Assembly: GCF_014200455.1 (NCBI RefSeq)
Contig: NZ_JACHBW010000004.1
Location: forward strand, 357,486-421,485
Length of the DNA stretch: 64,000 nt
DNA from: Paraburkholderia bannensis
GTDB taxonomy: Bacteria; Pseudomonadota; Gammaproteobacteria; Burkholderiales; Burkholderiaceae
Direction of reading: 5' to 3'
Position numbers and translations under genes: made by a program. Positions 1-10,332 of the stretch are shown in pieces. Each line of letters begins with the position of its first letter. Positions within the stretch are counted from its first letter, which is position 1. The notes under the pieces were generated by a model. That model saw only the letters and a list, made by a program, of their open reading frames with translations, did no database searches and was not told the origin of the DNA.

Positions 1-292
1 GCTTGCCGCAATTGAGCGATTCGAGGTGTGCGAAGCGCTCGGCGTTACGCTCGATGCGGCTTGCGAGTTCGATCAGCGCTTCGGCGCGCTCGCGCGGCGT
101 GGTGGCGGCCCATGCGGGAAACGCGGCATGCGCGGCCGCGACAGCCTGTTCCACCTGTGCCGTGGAGGCTTCCGCGATCTCGCACAAGGGCACGCCCGTG
201 GCCGCGTTATAGACCGCATCGGCAGGACCTTCGCCCGCCACCAGTTGACCGTCGATCAAAAGACGCGACGGCAATTCCAGTTTGTTCGTCAT
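1..292 (-). CDS. Aldehyde dehydrogenase, N-terminal part (cut by window edge)
   Basis: The first 97 residues of an NAD(P)-dependent aldehyde dehydrogenase are seen; the remaining roughly 380 residues and the catalytic Cys/Glu lie outside the window. The protein starts MTNKLELPSRLLIDGQ and has the usual N-terminal pattern: an INGE-like strand, then ATGVPLCEIAEAS, then AFPAWAATTPRERAEAL and the helix that ends in LESLNCGK. The LES(L/R)xxGKP signature after the RxxxL helix is typical of the gamma-aminobutyraldehyde and betaine aldehyde dehydrogenase branch, so a polyamine-degradation role is possible, but the fragment is too short to fix the substrate. The start is the ATG at 292, preceded by AAGGA at a normal distance. 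No partner gene is visible upstream on this strand. Confidence 0.85.
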   Translation of the reverse strand, partial: MTNKLELPSRLLIDGQLVAGEGPADAVYNAATGVPLCEIAEASTAQVEQAVAAAHAAFPAWAATTPRERAEALIELASRIERNAERFAHLESLNCGK

Positions 293-659
293 GGTGTCCT
301 TGTGGCTGTTCTGTGGGAGTCTTCAGTCGATGCCGTTGCCCGGCGACGTCGGTGCGCCGTCGTCGTATTGCGCGAGAAAATCCATTATCGTCCGATGATA
401 AAGCGAAAAGCCCGTGTAATCGATCAGATTCTGATTGGGCGATTTGAGCACGCGATGCGTGCGGCGCGCACTATTTTGAATCGTCACAAGTTCGTCCCGG
501 CCAGGGAAATACGCGCGCATCGGGTGCGCCCGTGCACACTGAAGCGGCATGATGCTGCATCAAGCGCGCGTCACAGAGTTTCGGCTACACTCCCCGCAGC
601 ATGCCAAGCCCGCGCGGCGCTCCGCGCGGTTCTGAAGCTCACTCGCCCCATCCGCGCCG
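293..659. other. Intergenic stretch between aldehyde dehydrogenase and cdh
   Basis: About 370 bases that must contain the divergent promoters of the aldehyde dehydrogenase and cdh genes. The only open frame of note is a 75-codon leftward frame (323-550, start at 550) ending 30 bases before the dehydrogenase start. Its product would be basic at the N-terminus and acidic at the C-terminus (MDFLAQYDDGAPTSPGNGID), with no recognisable domain and no good ribosome-binding site. I treat it as unproven; it could equally be leader sequence. Confidence 0.3.
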
Positions 660-1454
660 ATGTTCCGAATCCGTCACGCTGCCGCTGCGCCCTCCTCACC
701 ACGCCGTTACGCATCGCTTGCCGCCGCTCTGGGCGCTTCGCTGATCGCGGCGCTTGCCGCCACGGGCTGCGTGCGGCTCTCCACCTTCGACCCGAACGGC
801 CTCTGGAAAGTGGTGGGAGAGCAGTGCGTGCCGAACGCGCGCGACAAGGGTCAACCGGGGCCATGCACGACGGTCGATTTCCAGAAGCGCTATGCGGTGC
901 TCAAGGACATCAGCGGCCGCGCGCAATATCTGCTGATTCCCACCGATCGCGTTTCCGGCATCGAAAGCCCCGATATTCTCTACGGCGGCTCGCCCGAATA
1001 TTGGGCCGGCGCATGGGCCGCCGGTCGCTATGTGAACGACAAGCTCAAGATGACGCTCACGCCCACGCAACTGGGCCTCGAAATCAACTCGTCGCAGCAG
1101 CGCTCGCAGAACCAACTGCATATTCACGTCGATTGCATGCGCAACGATATCGCCGATGCGCTCGCGCCGTACCGGCACGACGCTCCGGGTTCATGGCGCT
1201 GGGCCACGCTCGACGGCAAGCGCTATCGCGTCACGCGCGTGACCAGCCTCACCGATCGCGACAATCCCTTCCGCGTAGTCGAGCGCAGCCTCGACCCGCA
1301 GCAGGCCATGGCCACGCAAACGATCCTCGTGACCGGCGCGGGCGCCGACACCGCGCACGACGGCTGGCTCGTCGTCAACAGCGCCCAGGATCTGGATGGC
1401 GGCACGGGCACCGCGGAAGGTCTGCTGGATCATTCCTGCGCCCTGGCCAGATAA
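660..1454 (+). CDS. cdh: CDP-diacylglycerol diphosphatase (Cdh family)
   Basis: A 264-residue protein of the CDP-diacylglycerol pyrophosphatase family, which hydrolyses CDP-diacylglycerol to phosphatidate and CMP at the inner membrane and belongs to the HIT-like superfamily. The key motif is QLHIHVDCM around residues 156-164, matching the HxHxD active site of E. coli Cdh. The N-terminus has a basic stretch then a hydrophobic segment (about residues 17-35) ending in ATGC, so it is either a signal anchor or a lipoprotein signal. The WAAGRY block and the C-terminal GAGADTAHDGWLV segment also fit the family. Length is normal. It stands alone: the next gene is convergent. Confidence 0.85.
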   Translation: MFRIRHAAAAPSSPRRYASLAAALGASLIAALAATGCVRLSTFDPNGLWKVVGEQCVPNARDKGQPGPCTTVDFQKRYAVLKDISGRAQYLLIPTDRVSGIESPDILYGGSPEYWAGAWAAGRYVNDKLKMTLTPTQLGLEINSSQQRSQNQLHIHVDCMRNDIADALAPYRHDAPGSWRWATLDGKRYRVTRVTSLTDRDNPFRVVERSLDPQQAMATQTILVTGAGADTAHDGWLVVNSAQDLDGGTGTAEGLLDHSCALAR

Positions 1455-1470
1455 GGCCGGCTGACGCGGC

Positions 1471-1974
1471 TCAATTGGCCTCGTCCTCGCGGGCGAGCGC
1501 CACGAGCCAGCGACGAATCACCTGCTCCTCGTCGGCATCGAAGCCTTCCAGCATCTGCGCTTCCAGTCTCCTCACGCGCGCACGGCACTGCTTGAGCAGG
1601 CTTTGCCCCGCCTGCGTCACCTCAATCTGCTGGATGCGTCCATGCACCGGATGCGGCCGACGCTCGATCAAGGCATTGCGCGCGAGGTTCGCTACGATCA
1701 CGCTGACCGTCTGTGGCGTGAGCGCCGCTAGGCGCGCGAGATCCGCTCCCGACACCCCCGGATAAGCGACGAGCATGGTCAACACCACGAATTGCGGCGG
1801 CGTGATGCCCAGATCGTCCAGCGCCCGCTCCATGCGCAGACGCTGCGCTGCGCCCGCCTGACGCAGCAGATAGCCGATATAACCGCTCTCGCCGCGTTTG
1901 CCTTCGCCCGCCGCGGGAATATTCGCCGCGCTTTCAGGCCCGGTTTTGGGTTTACGCTTCGTTGTATTGCGCAT
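1471..1974 (-). CDS. MarR-family transcriptional regulator
   Basis: A 167-residue winged-helix regulator. The fold is clear: a dimerisation helix (GYLLRQAGAAQRLRMERAL), the helix-turn-helix around residues 75-110 (ISGxDLARLAALTPQTVSVIVANLARNALIERR in outline) and the wing (HPVHGRIQQIEVTQAG). A basic, low-complexity tail of about 25 residues precedes the domain. Only one cysteine is visible (in LKQCRARV), so a two-cysteine redox switch within one subunit is not possible, although inter-subunit chemistry is. It is divergent from the AhpD-like gene at 2041, and a perfect dyad lies between them; this is the usual arrangement for a MarR protein that represses itself and its neighbour. Confidence 0.9.
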   Translation of the reverse strand: MRNTTKRKPKTGPESAANIPAAGEGKRGESGYIGYLLRQAGAAQRLRMERALDDLGITPPQFVVLTMLVAYPGVSGADLARLAALTPQTVSVIVANLARNALIERRPHPVHGRIQQIEVTQAGQSLLKQCRARVRRLEAQMLEGFDADEEQVIRRWLVALAREDEAN

Positions 1975-1976
1975 AA

Positions 1977-2011
1977 TATCAGAGTTCGAATATGATGTTC
2001 GTGCTCTGATA
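1977..2011. promoter_or_regulatory. Perfect 8-bp inverted repeat, probable MarR operator
   Basis: TATCAGAG (1977-1984) and CTCTGATA (2004-2011) form a perfect inverted repeat with a 19-base spacer between the divergent MarR and AhpD-like genes. The left arm touches the MarR start region and the repeat sits about 30 bases before the ATG at 2041, a position suited to repression in both directions. Binding by the adjacent MarR protein is inferred from position only. Confidence 0.5.
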
Positions 2012-2040
2012 CTATCTCCGAACCCAGGCGAGGTCCAGTC

Positions 2041-2499
2041 ATGTCACACCGCATTTCCTACGAAACGTTTTCGCACGATGCACCGCAAGTGGTCGCGGGC
2101 CTCGTGACGATGAGCAAGGCCGTGGATGCTTCCGGCCTTGAAAAATCGCTGACCGAGTTGCTGAAGATTCGCGCGTCGCAAATCAACGGCTGCGCGTTCT
2201 GCATCCAGTACCACCTCAACATCGCCCGCGATCTGCCGATTGCGCGCGAAAAGCTCGACCTGGTGTCGGCATGGCACGAGGCGCGCGCGTTCTTCAGCGA
2301 ACGCGAGCAAGCCGCGCTGGCCTATACGGAAGCGCTCACGGCGAAGTTGCACGAGGGGGTGAGCGAAGCGCTCTATCGGGAAGTGGCCGAGCAGTTTCCC
2401 GGCGAGCAGATGGCATTTCTGACCACGGCCATCGCCAATATCAATGCGTGGAATCGCATTGGCGTGGCGTTGCAGTTTGCACCGCCGGTGAAGGCTTGA
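2041..2499 (+). CDS. Carboxymuconolactone decarboxylase/AhpD-like protein
   Basis: A 152-residue AhpD-fold protein. The signature is NGCAFCIQYH with Cys51, Cys54 and His58, the CxxC-xxx-H proton relay used by AhpD-like disulfide reductases and alkylhydroperoxidases; the preceding LLKIRASQI helix is also typical. Such proteins reduce peroxides or organic electrophiles as soluble oligomers in the cytoplasm. The physiological reductant and substrate cannot be read from the sequence. Divergent pairing with a MarR regulator across a dyad suggests induction by peroxide or a toxic small molecule. Confidence 0.88.
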   Translation: MSHRISYETFSHDAPQVVAGLVTMSKAVDASGLEKSLTELLKIRASQINGCAFCIQYHLNIARDLPIAREKLDLVSAWHEARAFFSEREQAALAYTEALTAKLHEGVSEALYREVAEQFPGEQMAFLTTAIANINAWNRIGVALQFAPPVKA

Positions 2500-2568
2500 A
2501 GTGGCTTCGGGCCTTGCGCTTGATCGACCCGGGCCTGTTGCATTGCGCGAACAGGACCGGGCCGATGG

Positions 2569-4578
<2,010 letters not shown>

Positions 4579-4598
4579 GAAGAGTCTCGCTAGGGGTC

Positions 4599-5384
4599 TC
4601 AAACGCGCCAAAGCGGCGTGCGCTTTTCAAGGAACGACGACACGCCGTCGCGACCTTCCTCGCTCGCGCGGATGCGTGCAATGCGCAGCGCCGTATCGTC
4701 GATCAAGGTGTCGTCGATGGTCACGCCCGCGACGTCCTGCACCAGCTGTTTGCACTCGCGCACCGCATTCGGGCTGTTGGCGCAGAGCGCCTGGGCGAGT
4801 CGCTGCACGGTGACGTCAAGTTCGTCTGCGCTTACGGCTTCGCTCACGAGGCCCAGACGCAGCGCGGTCGCGCAATCGAAAGCTTCCGCCGTGACGAAAT
4901 ACCGGCGCGAAGCCTGCTCGCCCAGCGCGCGAATTACATAGGGCGCGATGGTGGCGGGCATCAGGCCAAGGCGCGCCTCGGACAAACAGAAGTGCACCGT
5001 ATCGGCCGCCACGACGATATCCGCCGCGCAGACCAGACCCATGCCGCCCGCGTAGGCGTCGCCATGCACGCGTGCGATCACGGGTTTAGGACAGCGATAG
5101 ATGGCCGAGAGCATCTGCGCGAGGCGCAACGCATCGGCGTGATTTTCATCGTCCGAATAGCCCGCCATCTTACGCATCCAGTTCAGATCCGCACCTGCAC
5201 AGAAGGCCTTGCCGTTTGCCGCGAGCACGATCGCACGCACGTCGTCGCGCGCGCCGAGCGCGGTGAACGCCGCCCCCAGATCGGCGATCATGGTTTCGTT
5301 GAAGGCGTTGCGCACGTCGGGACGGTTCAGCGTGACCGTGGCGACATGTTCCGCGCACGCGACGGTGAGCGTTTCATATTTCAT
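4599..5384 (-). CDS. liuC: Methylglutaconyl-CoA hydratase
   Basis: A 261-residue enoyl-CoA hydratase/isomerase (crotonase) family protein. Visible motifs are TLNRPDVRNAFN, the oxyanion-loop GKAFCAGADLNWM, and HGDAYAGGMGLV followed by SEARLGLMPATIAPYV, in which Glu of SEARLG is the expected catalytic acid. Between the carboxylase subunit genes of a liu operon this is expected to hydrate 3-methylglutaconyl-CoA to 3-hydroxy-3-methylglutaryl-CoA. The start has AGGAGA just upstream. Length is typical, and the gene lies 27 bases from liuB, consistent with one transcript. Confidence 0.92.
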   Translation of the reverse strand: MKYETLTVACAEHVATVTLNRPDVRNAFNETMIADLGAAFTALGARDDVRAIVLAANGKAFCAGADLNWMRKMAGYSDDENHADALRLAQMLSAIYRCPKPVIARVHGDAYAGGMGLVCAADIVVAADTVHFCLSEARLGLMPATIAPYVIRALGEQASRRYFVTAEAFDCATALRLGLVSEAVSADELDVTVQRLAQALCANSPNAVRECKQLVQDVAGVTIDDTLIDDTALRIARIRASEEGRDGVSSFLEKRTPLWRV

Positions 5385-5411
5385 GGTGATCTCTCCTGCT
5401 CGCTCGCGGCC

Positions 5412-7019
5412 TTACATGCGGAACACGCCAAAGCGCGTATCCTCGATCGGCGCGTTCATCGTCGCCGACAAACCCAGGCCCAGCACGTCGCGCGTCTGGG
5501 CCGGATCGATCACGCCGTCGTCCCACAGGCGCGCGCTCGCGTAGTAAGGATGGCCCTGGCGCTCGTACTGCTCGCGGATCGGCTGCTTGAACGCTTCCTC
5601 TTCTTGCGCGCTCCAGTTGCCGCCCTTCGCCTCGATGCCGTCGCGGCGCACCGTAGCGAGCACCGATGCGGCCTGTTCGCCGCCCATCACCGAAATGCGC
5701 GCGTTGGGCCACATCCACAGGAAACGCGGCGAATACGCGCGACCGCACATGCCGTAATTACCCGCGCCGAACGAGCCGCCGATAATGACCGTGAATTTAG
5801 GCACTTTTGCCGTCGCCACGGCCGTCACCATCTTCGCGCCATTGCGAGCGATGCCTTCGTTTTCGTACTTGCGCCCCACCATGAAACCCGTGATGTTCTG
5901 CAGGAACACCAGCGGGATTTTTCGTTGCGCGCACAACTCAATGAAGTGCGCGCCTTTGAGCGCCGATTCCGAAAACAGAATGCCGTTATTCGCGACGATG
6001 CCGACCGGATGGCCCCAGATATGCGCGAAGCCGGTCACGAGCGTGGTGCCGTAGCGGGCCTTGAATTCGTCGAACGCCGAATCGTCGACGATGCGCGCGA
6101 TCACCTCCCGCACGTCGAAAGGCTTGCGCGTATCGACAGGAATCACGCCATACAGGCTCTTTGCGTCGTAGCGCGGCGGCAGCGGTTCGCGCAGCGCGAC
6201 CGGGGGCACCTTCGTGCGATTCAGATTGCCGACGATGGAACGCGCGATGGCCAGCGCGTGCGCATCGTTCTGTGCGAGATGATCGGCCACGCCGGAAAGG
6301 CGCGTATGCACGTCGCCGCCGCCGAGGTCTTCGGCGCTGACTTCTTCACCCGTCGCGGCTTTGACGAGCGGCGGTCCACCCAGAAAAATCGTGCCCTGGT
6401 TCTTGACGATGATAGATTCGTCGCTCATCGCGGGCACATAGGCGCCGCCCGCTGTACACGATCCCATCACCACGGCGATCTGCGGAATGCCTTGCGCCGA
6501 GAGATTGGCCTGGTTGTAGAAGATGCGGCCAAAGTGATCGCGATCGGGGAAGACATCGTCCTGATTCGGCAGGTTCGCTCCGCCCGAATCGACCAGATAG
6601 ACGCAGGGCAAGCGATTCTCTTGCGCGATTTCCTGCGCGCGCACGTGCTTCTTGACCGTGACGGGATAGTACGTGCCGCCCTTGACCGTCGCGTCGTTGC
6701 AGACGATCACGCACTCCTGACCCGCAATGCGCCCGATGCCCGTGATAACGCCTGCGCCCGGCGCATCGTCGTTATACATGCCATAGGCGGCCAGTTGCGA
6801 AAGCTCCAGAAAAGGCGTGCCCGGATCGAGCAGTTGCGCGATGCGCTCACGCGGCAGCAGTTTGCCGCGCGAAACGTGCTTGTCGCGCGCGGCTTCGCCG
6901 CCGCCCAGCGAAAGCTTCTGGATTTTTTCGCGCAGATCGGCAACCAGCGCTTCGAGCGCGGCGGCGTTGGTCTTGAAGTCGTCCGAGCGCGGGTTGAGTT
7001 TGGTTTCGATGATCGGCAT
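5412..7019 (-). CDS. liuB: 3-methylcrotonyl-CoA carboxylase, carboxyltransferase beta subunit
   Basis: A 535-residue carboxyltransferase. The N-half has [44 protein letters not shown] and the [18 protein letters not shown] block; the C-half has [23 protein letters not shown] and [20 protein letters not shown], including the oxyanion glycines that bind the acyl-CoA and carboxybiotin carbonyls. These are hallmarks of methylcrotonyl-CoA carboxylase beta subunits rather than propionyl-CoA ones. It pairs with the biotin subunit at 2569. Length is standard. It follows liuA by 48 bases. Confidence 0.93.
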   Translation of the reverse strand: MPIIETKLNPRSDDFKTNAAALEALVADLREKIQKLSLGGGEAARDKHVSRGKLLPRERIAQLLDPGTPFLELSQLAAYGMYNDDAPGAGVITGIGRIAGQECVIVCNDATVKGGTYYPVTVKKHVRAQEIAQENRLPCVYLVDSGGANLPNQDDVFPDRDHFGRIFYNQANLSAQGIPQIAVVMGSCTAGGAYVPAMSDESIIVKNQGTIFLGGPPLVKAATGEEVSAEDLGGGDVHTRLSGVADHLAQNDAHALAIARSIVGNLNRTKVPPVALREPLPPRYDAKSLYGVIPVDTRKPFDVREVIARIVDDSAFDEFKARYGTTLVTGFAHIWGHPVGIVANNGILFSESALKGAHFIELCAQRKIPLVFLQNITGFMVGRKYENEGIARNGAKMVTAVATAKVPKFTVIIGGSFGAGNYGMCGRAYSPRFLWMWPNARISVMGGEQAASVLATVRRDGIEAKGGNWSAQEEEAFKQPIREQYERQGHPYYASARLWDDGVIDPAQTRDVLGLGLSATMNAPIEDTRFGVFRM

Positions 7020-7067
7020 CTCGTTGTCCTCGCAACGTTCTGGCTTTATTCTGGCTTTATGCTGGCT

Positions 7068-8249
7068 TTACGCCGTTTCCGCGAACAGTTCGCGACCGAT
7101 CAACATGCGGCGAATCTCGCTCGTGCCCGCGCCGATTTCGTAGAGCTTCGCGTCGCGCCAGAGACGCCCCACGGGATACTCGTTGATATAGCCGTTGCCG
7201 CCCAGAATCTGGATTGCTTCGCCGGCCATCCACGTGGCCTTTTCGGCGGTATAGAGAATCACGCCCGCGCAGTCCTTGCGCACCTGGCGCACGTGTTCCT
7301 TGCCGAGCGTATCCAGTTGGCGACCGACCGCGTAGAGATACGCGCGGCACGCCTGGTAGGTGGTGTAGAGATCCGCGACCTTGCCCTGGATAAGCTGGAA
7401 TTCGCCGATGGCCTGGCCGAACTGCTTGCGCTCATGGATATACGGCACGACCGCGTCCATGACTGCGGCCATGATGCCCGTGGGGCCGCCCGCGAGCACG
7501 GCGCGCTCGTAGTCCAGGCCGCTCATGAGCACCTTCACGCCGCCGTTGAGTTGGCCGAGGATGTTTTCCTCCGGCACTTCCACGTCCTGAAACACGAGTT
7601 CGCCCGTATGCGAGCCGCGCATGCCCAGTTTGTCGAGCTTCTGCGCCACGGAAAAGCCCTTCATGCCCTTTTCGACGATGAAGGCCGTGATGCCCTTCGC
7701 GCCCGCTTCGAGATCGGTCTTTGCGTAGACCACCAGCGTGTCGCAATCCGGGCCGTTGGTGATCCACATTTTCGTGCCGTTGAGCACGTATTTATCGCCC
7801 TTTTTATCGGCGCGCAGCTTCATGCTGACGACGTCCGAGCCCGCGTTCGGCTCGCTCATCGCGAGCGCGCCGACATGTTCGCCGGAAACCAGTTTGGGCA
7901 GGTATTTGCGCTTTTGCGCCTCCGTGCCATTGCGATGGATCTGGTTCACGCAGAGGTTCGAATGCGCGCCATACGAAAGCCCGACCGACGCCGAGGCGCG
8001 CGATATTTCCTCCATCGCGACCATATGCGCGGTGTAGCCCATGCCCGCGCCGCCGTATTCCTCCGACACCGTCATGCCAAGCACACCCAGATCGCCGAAT
8101 TTGCGCCACAGGTCCATGGGGAACTGGTCGGTGCGGTCGATCTCGCCGGCGCGCGGCGCGATTTCATTTGCCGCGAAATTGGCGATGCTGTCACGCAGCA
8201 TTTCGATTTCTTCGCCAAGCGGGAACTGCAAACCGGGTACGTTGCTCAT
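7068..8249 (-). CDS. liuA: Isovaleryl-CoA dehydrogenase
   Basis: A 393-residue acyl-CoA dehydrogenase. Clear features are the N-terminal helical domain, [18 protein letters not shown], the FAD loop [30 protein letters not shown], and the C-terminal [20 protein letters not shown]. The glutamate in [12 protein letters not shown] aligns with the unusual catalytic Glu of isovaleryl-CoA dehydrogenases (Glu254 in the human enzyme), which separates it from short-chain acyl-CoA dehydrogenases. Start at 8249 (MSNVPGLQF) is chosen for its AGGAGA site; upstream codons in the frame lack one. It is the first gene of the leftward liu operon and oxidises isovaleryl-CoA to 3-methylcrotonyl-CoA with electrons passed to ETF. 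Confidence 0.94.
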   Translation of the reverse strand: MSNVPGLQFPLGEEIEMLRDSIANFAANEIAPRAGEIDRTDQFPMDLWRKFGDLGVLGMTVSEEYGGAGMGYTAHMVAMEEISRASASVGLSYGAHSNLCVNQIHRNGTEAQKRKYLPKLVSGEHVGALAMSEPNAGSDVVSMKLRADKKGDKYVLNGTKMWITNGPDCDTLVVYAKTDLEAGAKGITAFIVEKGMKGFSVAQKLDKLGMRGSHTGELVFQDVEVPEENILGQLNGGVKVLMSGLDYERAVLAGGPTGIMAAVMDAVVPYIHERKQFGQAIGEFQLIQGKVADLYTTYQACRAYLYAVGRQLDTLGKEHVRQVRKDCAGVILYTAEKATWMAGEAIQILGGNGYINEYPVGRLWRDAKLYEIGAGTSEIRRMLIGRELFAETA

Positions 8250-8335
8250 CTGTTGTCTCCTTTGTCGGCTCGGGCGTTGAACGCGCAGGCTGCGGCTGCT
8301 CGTGGCGGCCCCTCGGGGACACATTTCACGCCACA

Positions 8336-8351
8336 TTTACGTTAACGTCAA
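8336..8351. promoter_or_regulatory. Palindrome upstream of liuA, LiuR-box-like operator
   Basis: The 16-mer TTTACGTTAACGTCAA contains the perfect 10-bp palindrome ACGTTAACGT (8339-8348) and is nearly symmetric over its full length. It lies about 90 bases before the liuA start and 130 bases before the divergent TetR gene. As I recall, it resembles the ACGT-rich boxes described for LiuR (MerR family) in leucine-degradation regulons of Proteobacteria. No MerR gene is adjacent, so the binding protein could instead be the TetR product at 8479. A second, weaker dyad (TGAG 8362-8365 / CTCA 8371-8374) follows. Confidence 0.5.
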
Positions 8352-8478
8352 TAGATATTTTTGAGTAACGCTCAGATTTGCGCCATGCCGGGATAGAAGC
8401 CTTGGAAAATGCCTCGCAAAGCGATTCTCCTGGTGCATAATCGGCACGAATCCCGTCTTTAACTGAACCTCACTCAGA

Positions 8479-9225
8479 ATGTCAGCCGCCCCTCCCACCC
8501 TTCTGCCCGCCTCGCGCCGCGAACCCGCCGGGCGCAAGTCCCAGCAGCGCGTGAAGGAAATTCTCGAGGCAGGCCGCGCGGTCTTCTCCGAAAAGGGCTA
8601 CGCGCGCGCCACCACGGCCGAGATTGCGCAACGACTGGGCATCTCCGAAGCCACGGTGTTCAGCTATTTCCGCGGCAAGCGCGAACTGTGCGCACGGGTG
8701 ATCGGCGACTGGTATGACGAATCGATCGAGGCGATCGAATCCGGCTTGCCGCGCGACGCAACGGTGCGCCAGCAGTTCGGCTTTATCGTGCGCATGCATC
8801 TGCAATTGATGCTGGAGAGCGGCACCGGCATCTGCGAACTGGTGCTTTCCGAAGGGCGCACGCGCCATCACGATCTGAGCGAGGCGCTCATGGAAATGCA
8901 GCGGCGCTACACCGCGCCGCTCATGCGCGTGCTCGCGCGCGGTCAGGAATGCGGGCAGATCCGCAACGATATGCCGCTGCGCCTGCTGCGCTCGCTCGTG
9001 TTCGGGCCGATGGAACACGTGTTGTGGGACGCAACGCTTGCGAACCGCCGCACGGATATCGACGCTACAGCAGAGCAGCTTGCCGATGTGCTCTGGAGCG
9101 CGCTGCAACCGCCCAATCTCGAACTGGCGGCGCTGGCGCAGTTCAGCCAGGACGTGGGCGAAGCGATGCAACGCCTCGCGCGCGAGCGTGCGCCCCGCAA
9201 GCCGGGAGTATCGGAGCGCGATTGA
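8479..9225 (+). CDS. TetR-family regulator, probable liu regulator
   Basis: A 248-residue TetR-type repressor. The DNA-binding part is textbook (about residues 20-70): ILEAGRAVFSEKGYARATTAEIAQRLGISEATVFSYFRGKRELC. The C-terminal ligand domain is helical (MHLQLMLESGTGICELVLSEGRTRH, then LLRSLVFGPMEHVLWD). About 18 Pro/Ala/Arg-rich residues precede the HTH. It is divergent from liuA with 229 bases between, so it is a candidate controller of the leucine-degradation operon, responding to an acyl-CoA intermediate. TetR-type regulators (LiuQ, FadP and others) are known for such operons in beta-proteobacteria; assignment to LiuQ is inference. Confidence 0.85.
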   Translation: MSAAPPTLLPASRREPAGRKSQQRVKEILEAGRAVFSEKGYARATTAEIAQRLGISEATVFSYFRGKRELCARVIGDWYDESIEAIESGLPRDATVRQQFGFIVRMHLQLMLESGTGICELVLSEGRTRHHDLSEALMEMQRRYTAPLMRVLARGQECGQIRNDMPLRLLRSLVFGPMEHVLWDATLANRRTDIDATAEQLADVLWSALQPPNLELAALAQFSQDVGEAMQRLARERAPRKPGVSERD

Positions 9226-9305
9226 GACCGCCCGCGAAATGTCAAAGCTGATTTCGCGCTAAGCTGGCAGGCGTTTTCATCCACGCATCCACCGATGCCG
9301 ACGCC

Positions 9306-10316
9306 ATGCACAGCACGCTTACCGCCACGCTTGCCTCACGCTTCGCCTCGCTCGCACTCGCGCATCTGACGCGCGAATATCCGAACAAGCTCACGCATTC
9401 GCTAGCCGGGCCGCAGGACGTGCTGGGGCCGCGCGCGCTGCATCCCGTGTTCTACGGCAGCTATGACTGGCATTCGTGCGTGCATGGCTATTGGCTGGTC
9501 GCGCATCTTCTTGCGCGCTTCCCGGATTTGCCCGAAGCGCCGCGCATCGTCGCCGTAATCGACGAGCATTTCACCGACGAGAAAATGGCCGGCGAGCGCG
9601 CCTATCTCGACCTGCCGCACAACCGGGGCTTCGAGCGCCCCTATGGCTGGGCATGGCTACTCGCGCTCGCTGGACAACTGCACGGCATGCAGACGCCGCA
9701 AGCCGCGCGCTGGTCGCACACGCTCACGCCGCTCACCGAGGCGTTCGTTGAACGATTCGAGGAATTCTTGCCGAAGGCGACTTATCCGCTGCGCGTGGGT
9801 ACGCATTTCAACACGGCGTTCGCGCTCACGCTGGCGCTGGATTTCGCCCGGCTGACCCAGCGCGATTCATTAGCAAAGCTGATTGAATCTACGGCGCGTC
9901 GTTGGTACGAACGCGATGCGAATTGCCAGGCGTGGGAGCCTTCGGGCGACGAATTCCTTTCACCCGCGCTGATGGAGGCGGTGTTGATGAGCCGCGTGAT
10001 GGGCGTCGATGAATTTGCCGCATGGTTTGCGCGCTTTCTGCCGACGCTTTCCGGGCGCGAGCCCGCCACGCTATTCCTGCCCGCCACCGTCACCGACCGC
10101 AGCGACGGCAAGATCGCGCATCTCGATGGATTGAACCTGAGCCGCGCATGGTGCCAGCGCACGCTCGCCCGCGTGCTGCCCGAAGGCGACACGCGCATCA
10201 AGGTGCTACAGGAAGCGGCGCAAATGCATCTGGATACCGCGCTCGCGCACGTTGCGGGTGACTATATGGGCGAGCACTGGCTCGCCTCTTTTGCCACGCT
10301 CGCTCTGGAAGCGTAA
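9306..10316 (+). CDS. DUF2891 family protein
   Basis: A 336-residue cytoplasmic protein of the DUF2891 family. The family pattern is clear: LTREYPNKLTHSLAG at residues 23-37, HPVFYGSYDWHSCVHGYWL, FERPYGWAWLLALAGQLH, VGTHFNTAFALTLALDFA and the late LDGLNLSRAWC. The conserved His and Trp residues and the all-helical pattern suggest an alpha/alpha-barrel as in glycosidase-like folds, but I know of no established reaction. No signal peptide is seen. It is monocistronic: upstream is tetR on the same strand, downstream a convergent chemotaxis set. Confidence 0.85.
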   Translation: MHSTLTATLASRFASLALAHLTREYPNKLTHSLAGPQDVLGPRALHPVFYGSYDWHSCVHGYWLVAHLLARFPDLPEAPRIVAVIDEHFTDEKMAGERAYLDLPHNRGFERPYGWAWLLALAGQLHGMQTPQAARWSHTLTPLTEAFVERFEEFLPKATYPLRVGTHFNTAFALTLALDFARLTQRDSLAKLIESTARRWYERDANCQAWEPSGDEFLSPALMEAVLMSRVMGVDEFAAWFARFLPTLSGREPATLFLPATVTDRSDGKIAHLDGLNLSRAWCQRTLARVLPEGDTRIKVLQEAAQMHLDTALAHVAGDYMGEHWLASFATLALEA

Positions 10317-10332
10317 GAGACCTGAAGAACGC

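Noticed and set aside
26..1765. 579-codon rightward open frame
   Set aside because: It overlaps the aldehyde dehydrogenase, cdh and marR genes in a wrong frame and is Arg-rich without motifs.
4992..8345. 1117-codon rightward open frame
   Set aside because: It is antisense to liuA, liuB and liuC, rich in Arg and His, and has no domain; it is a GC-rich shadow of the true genes.
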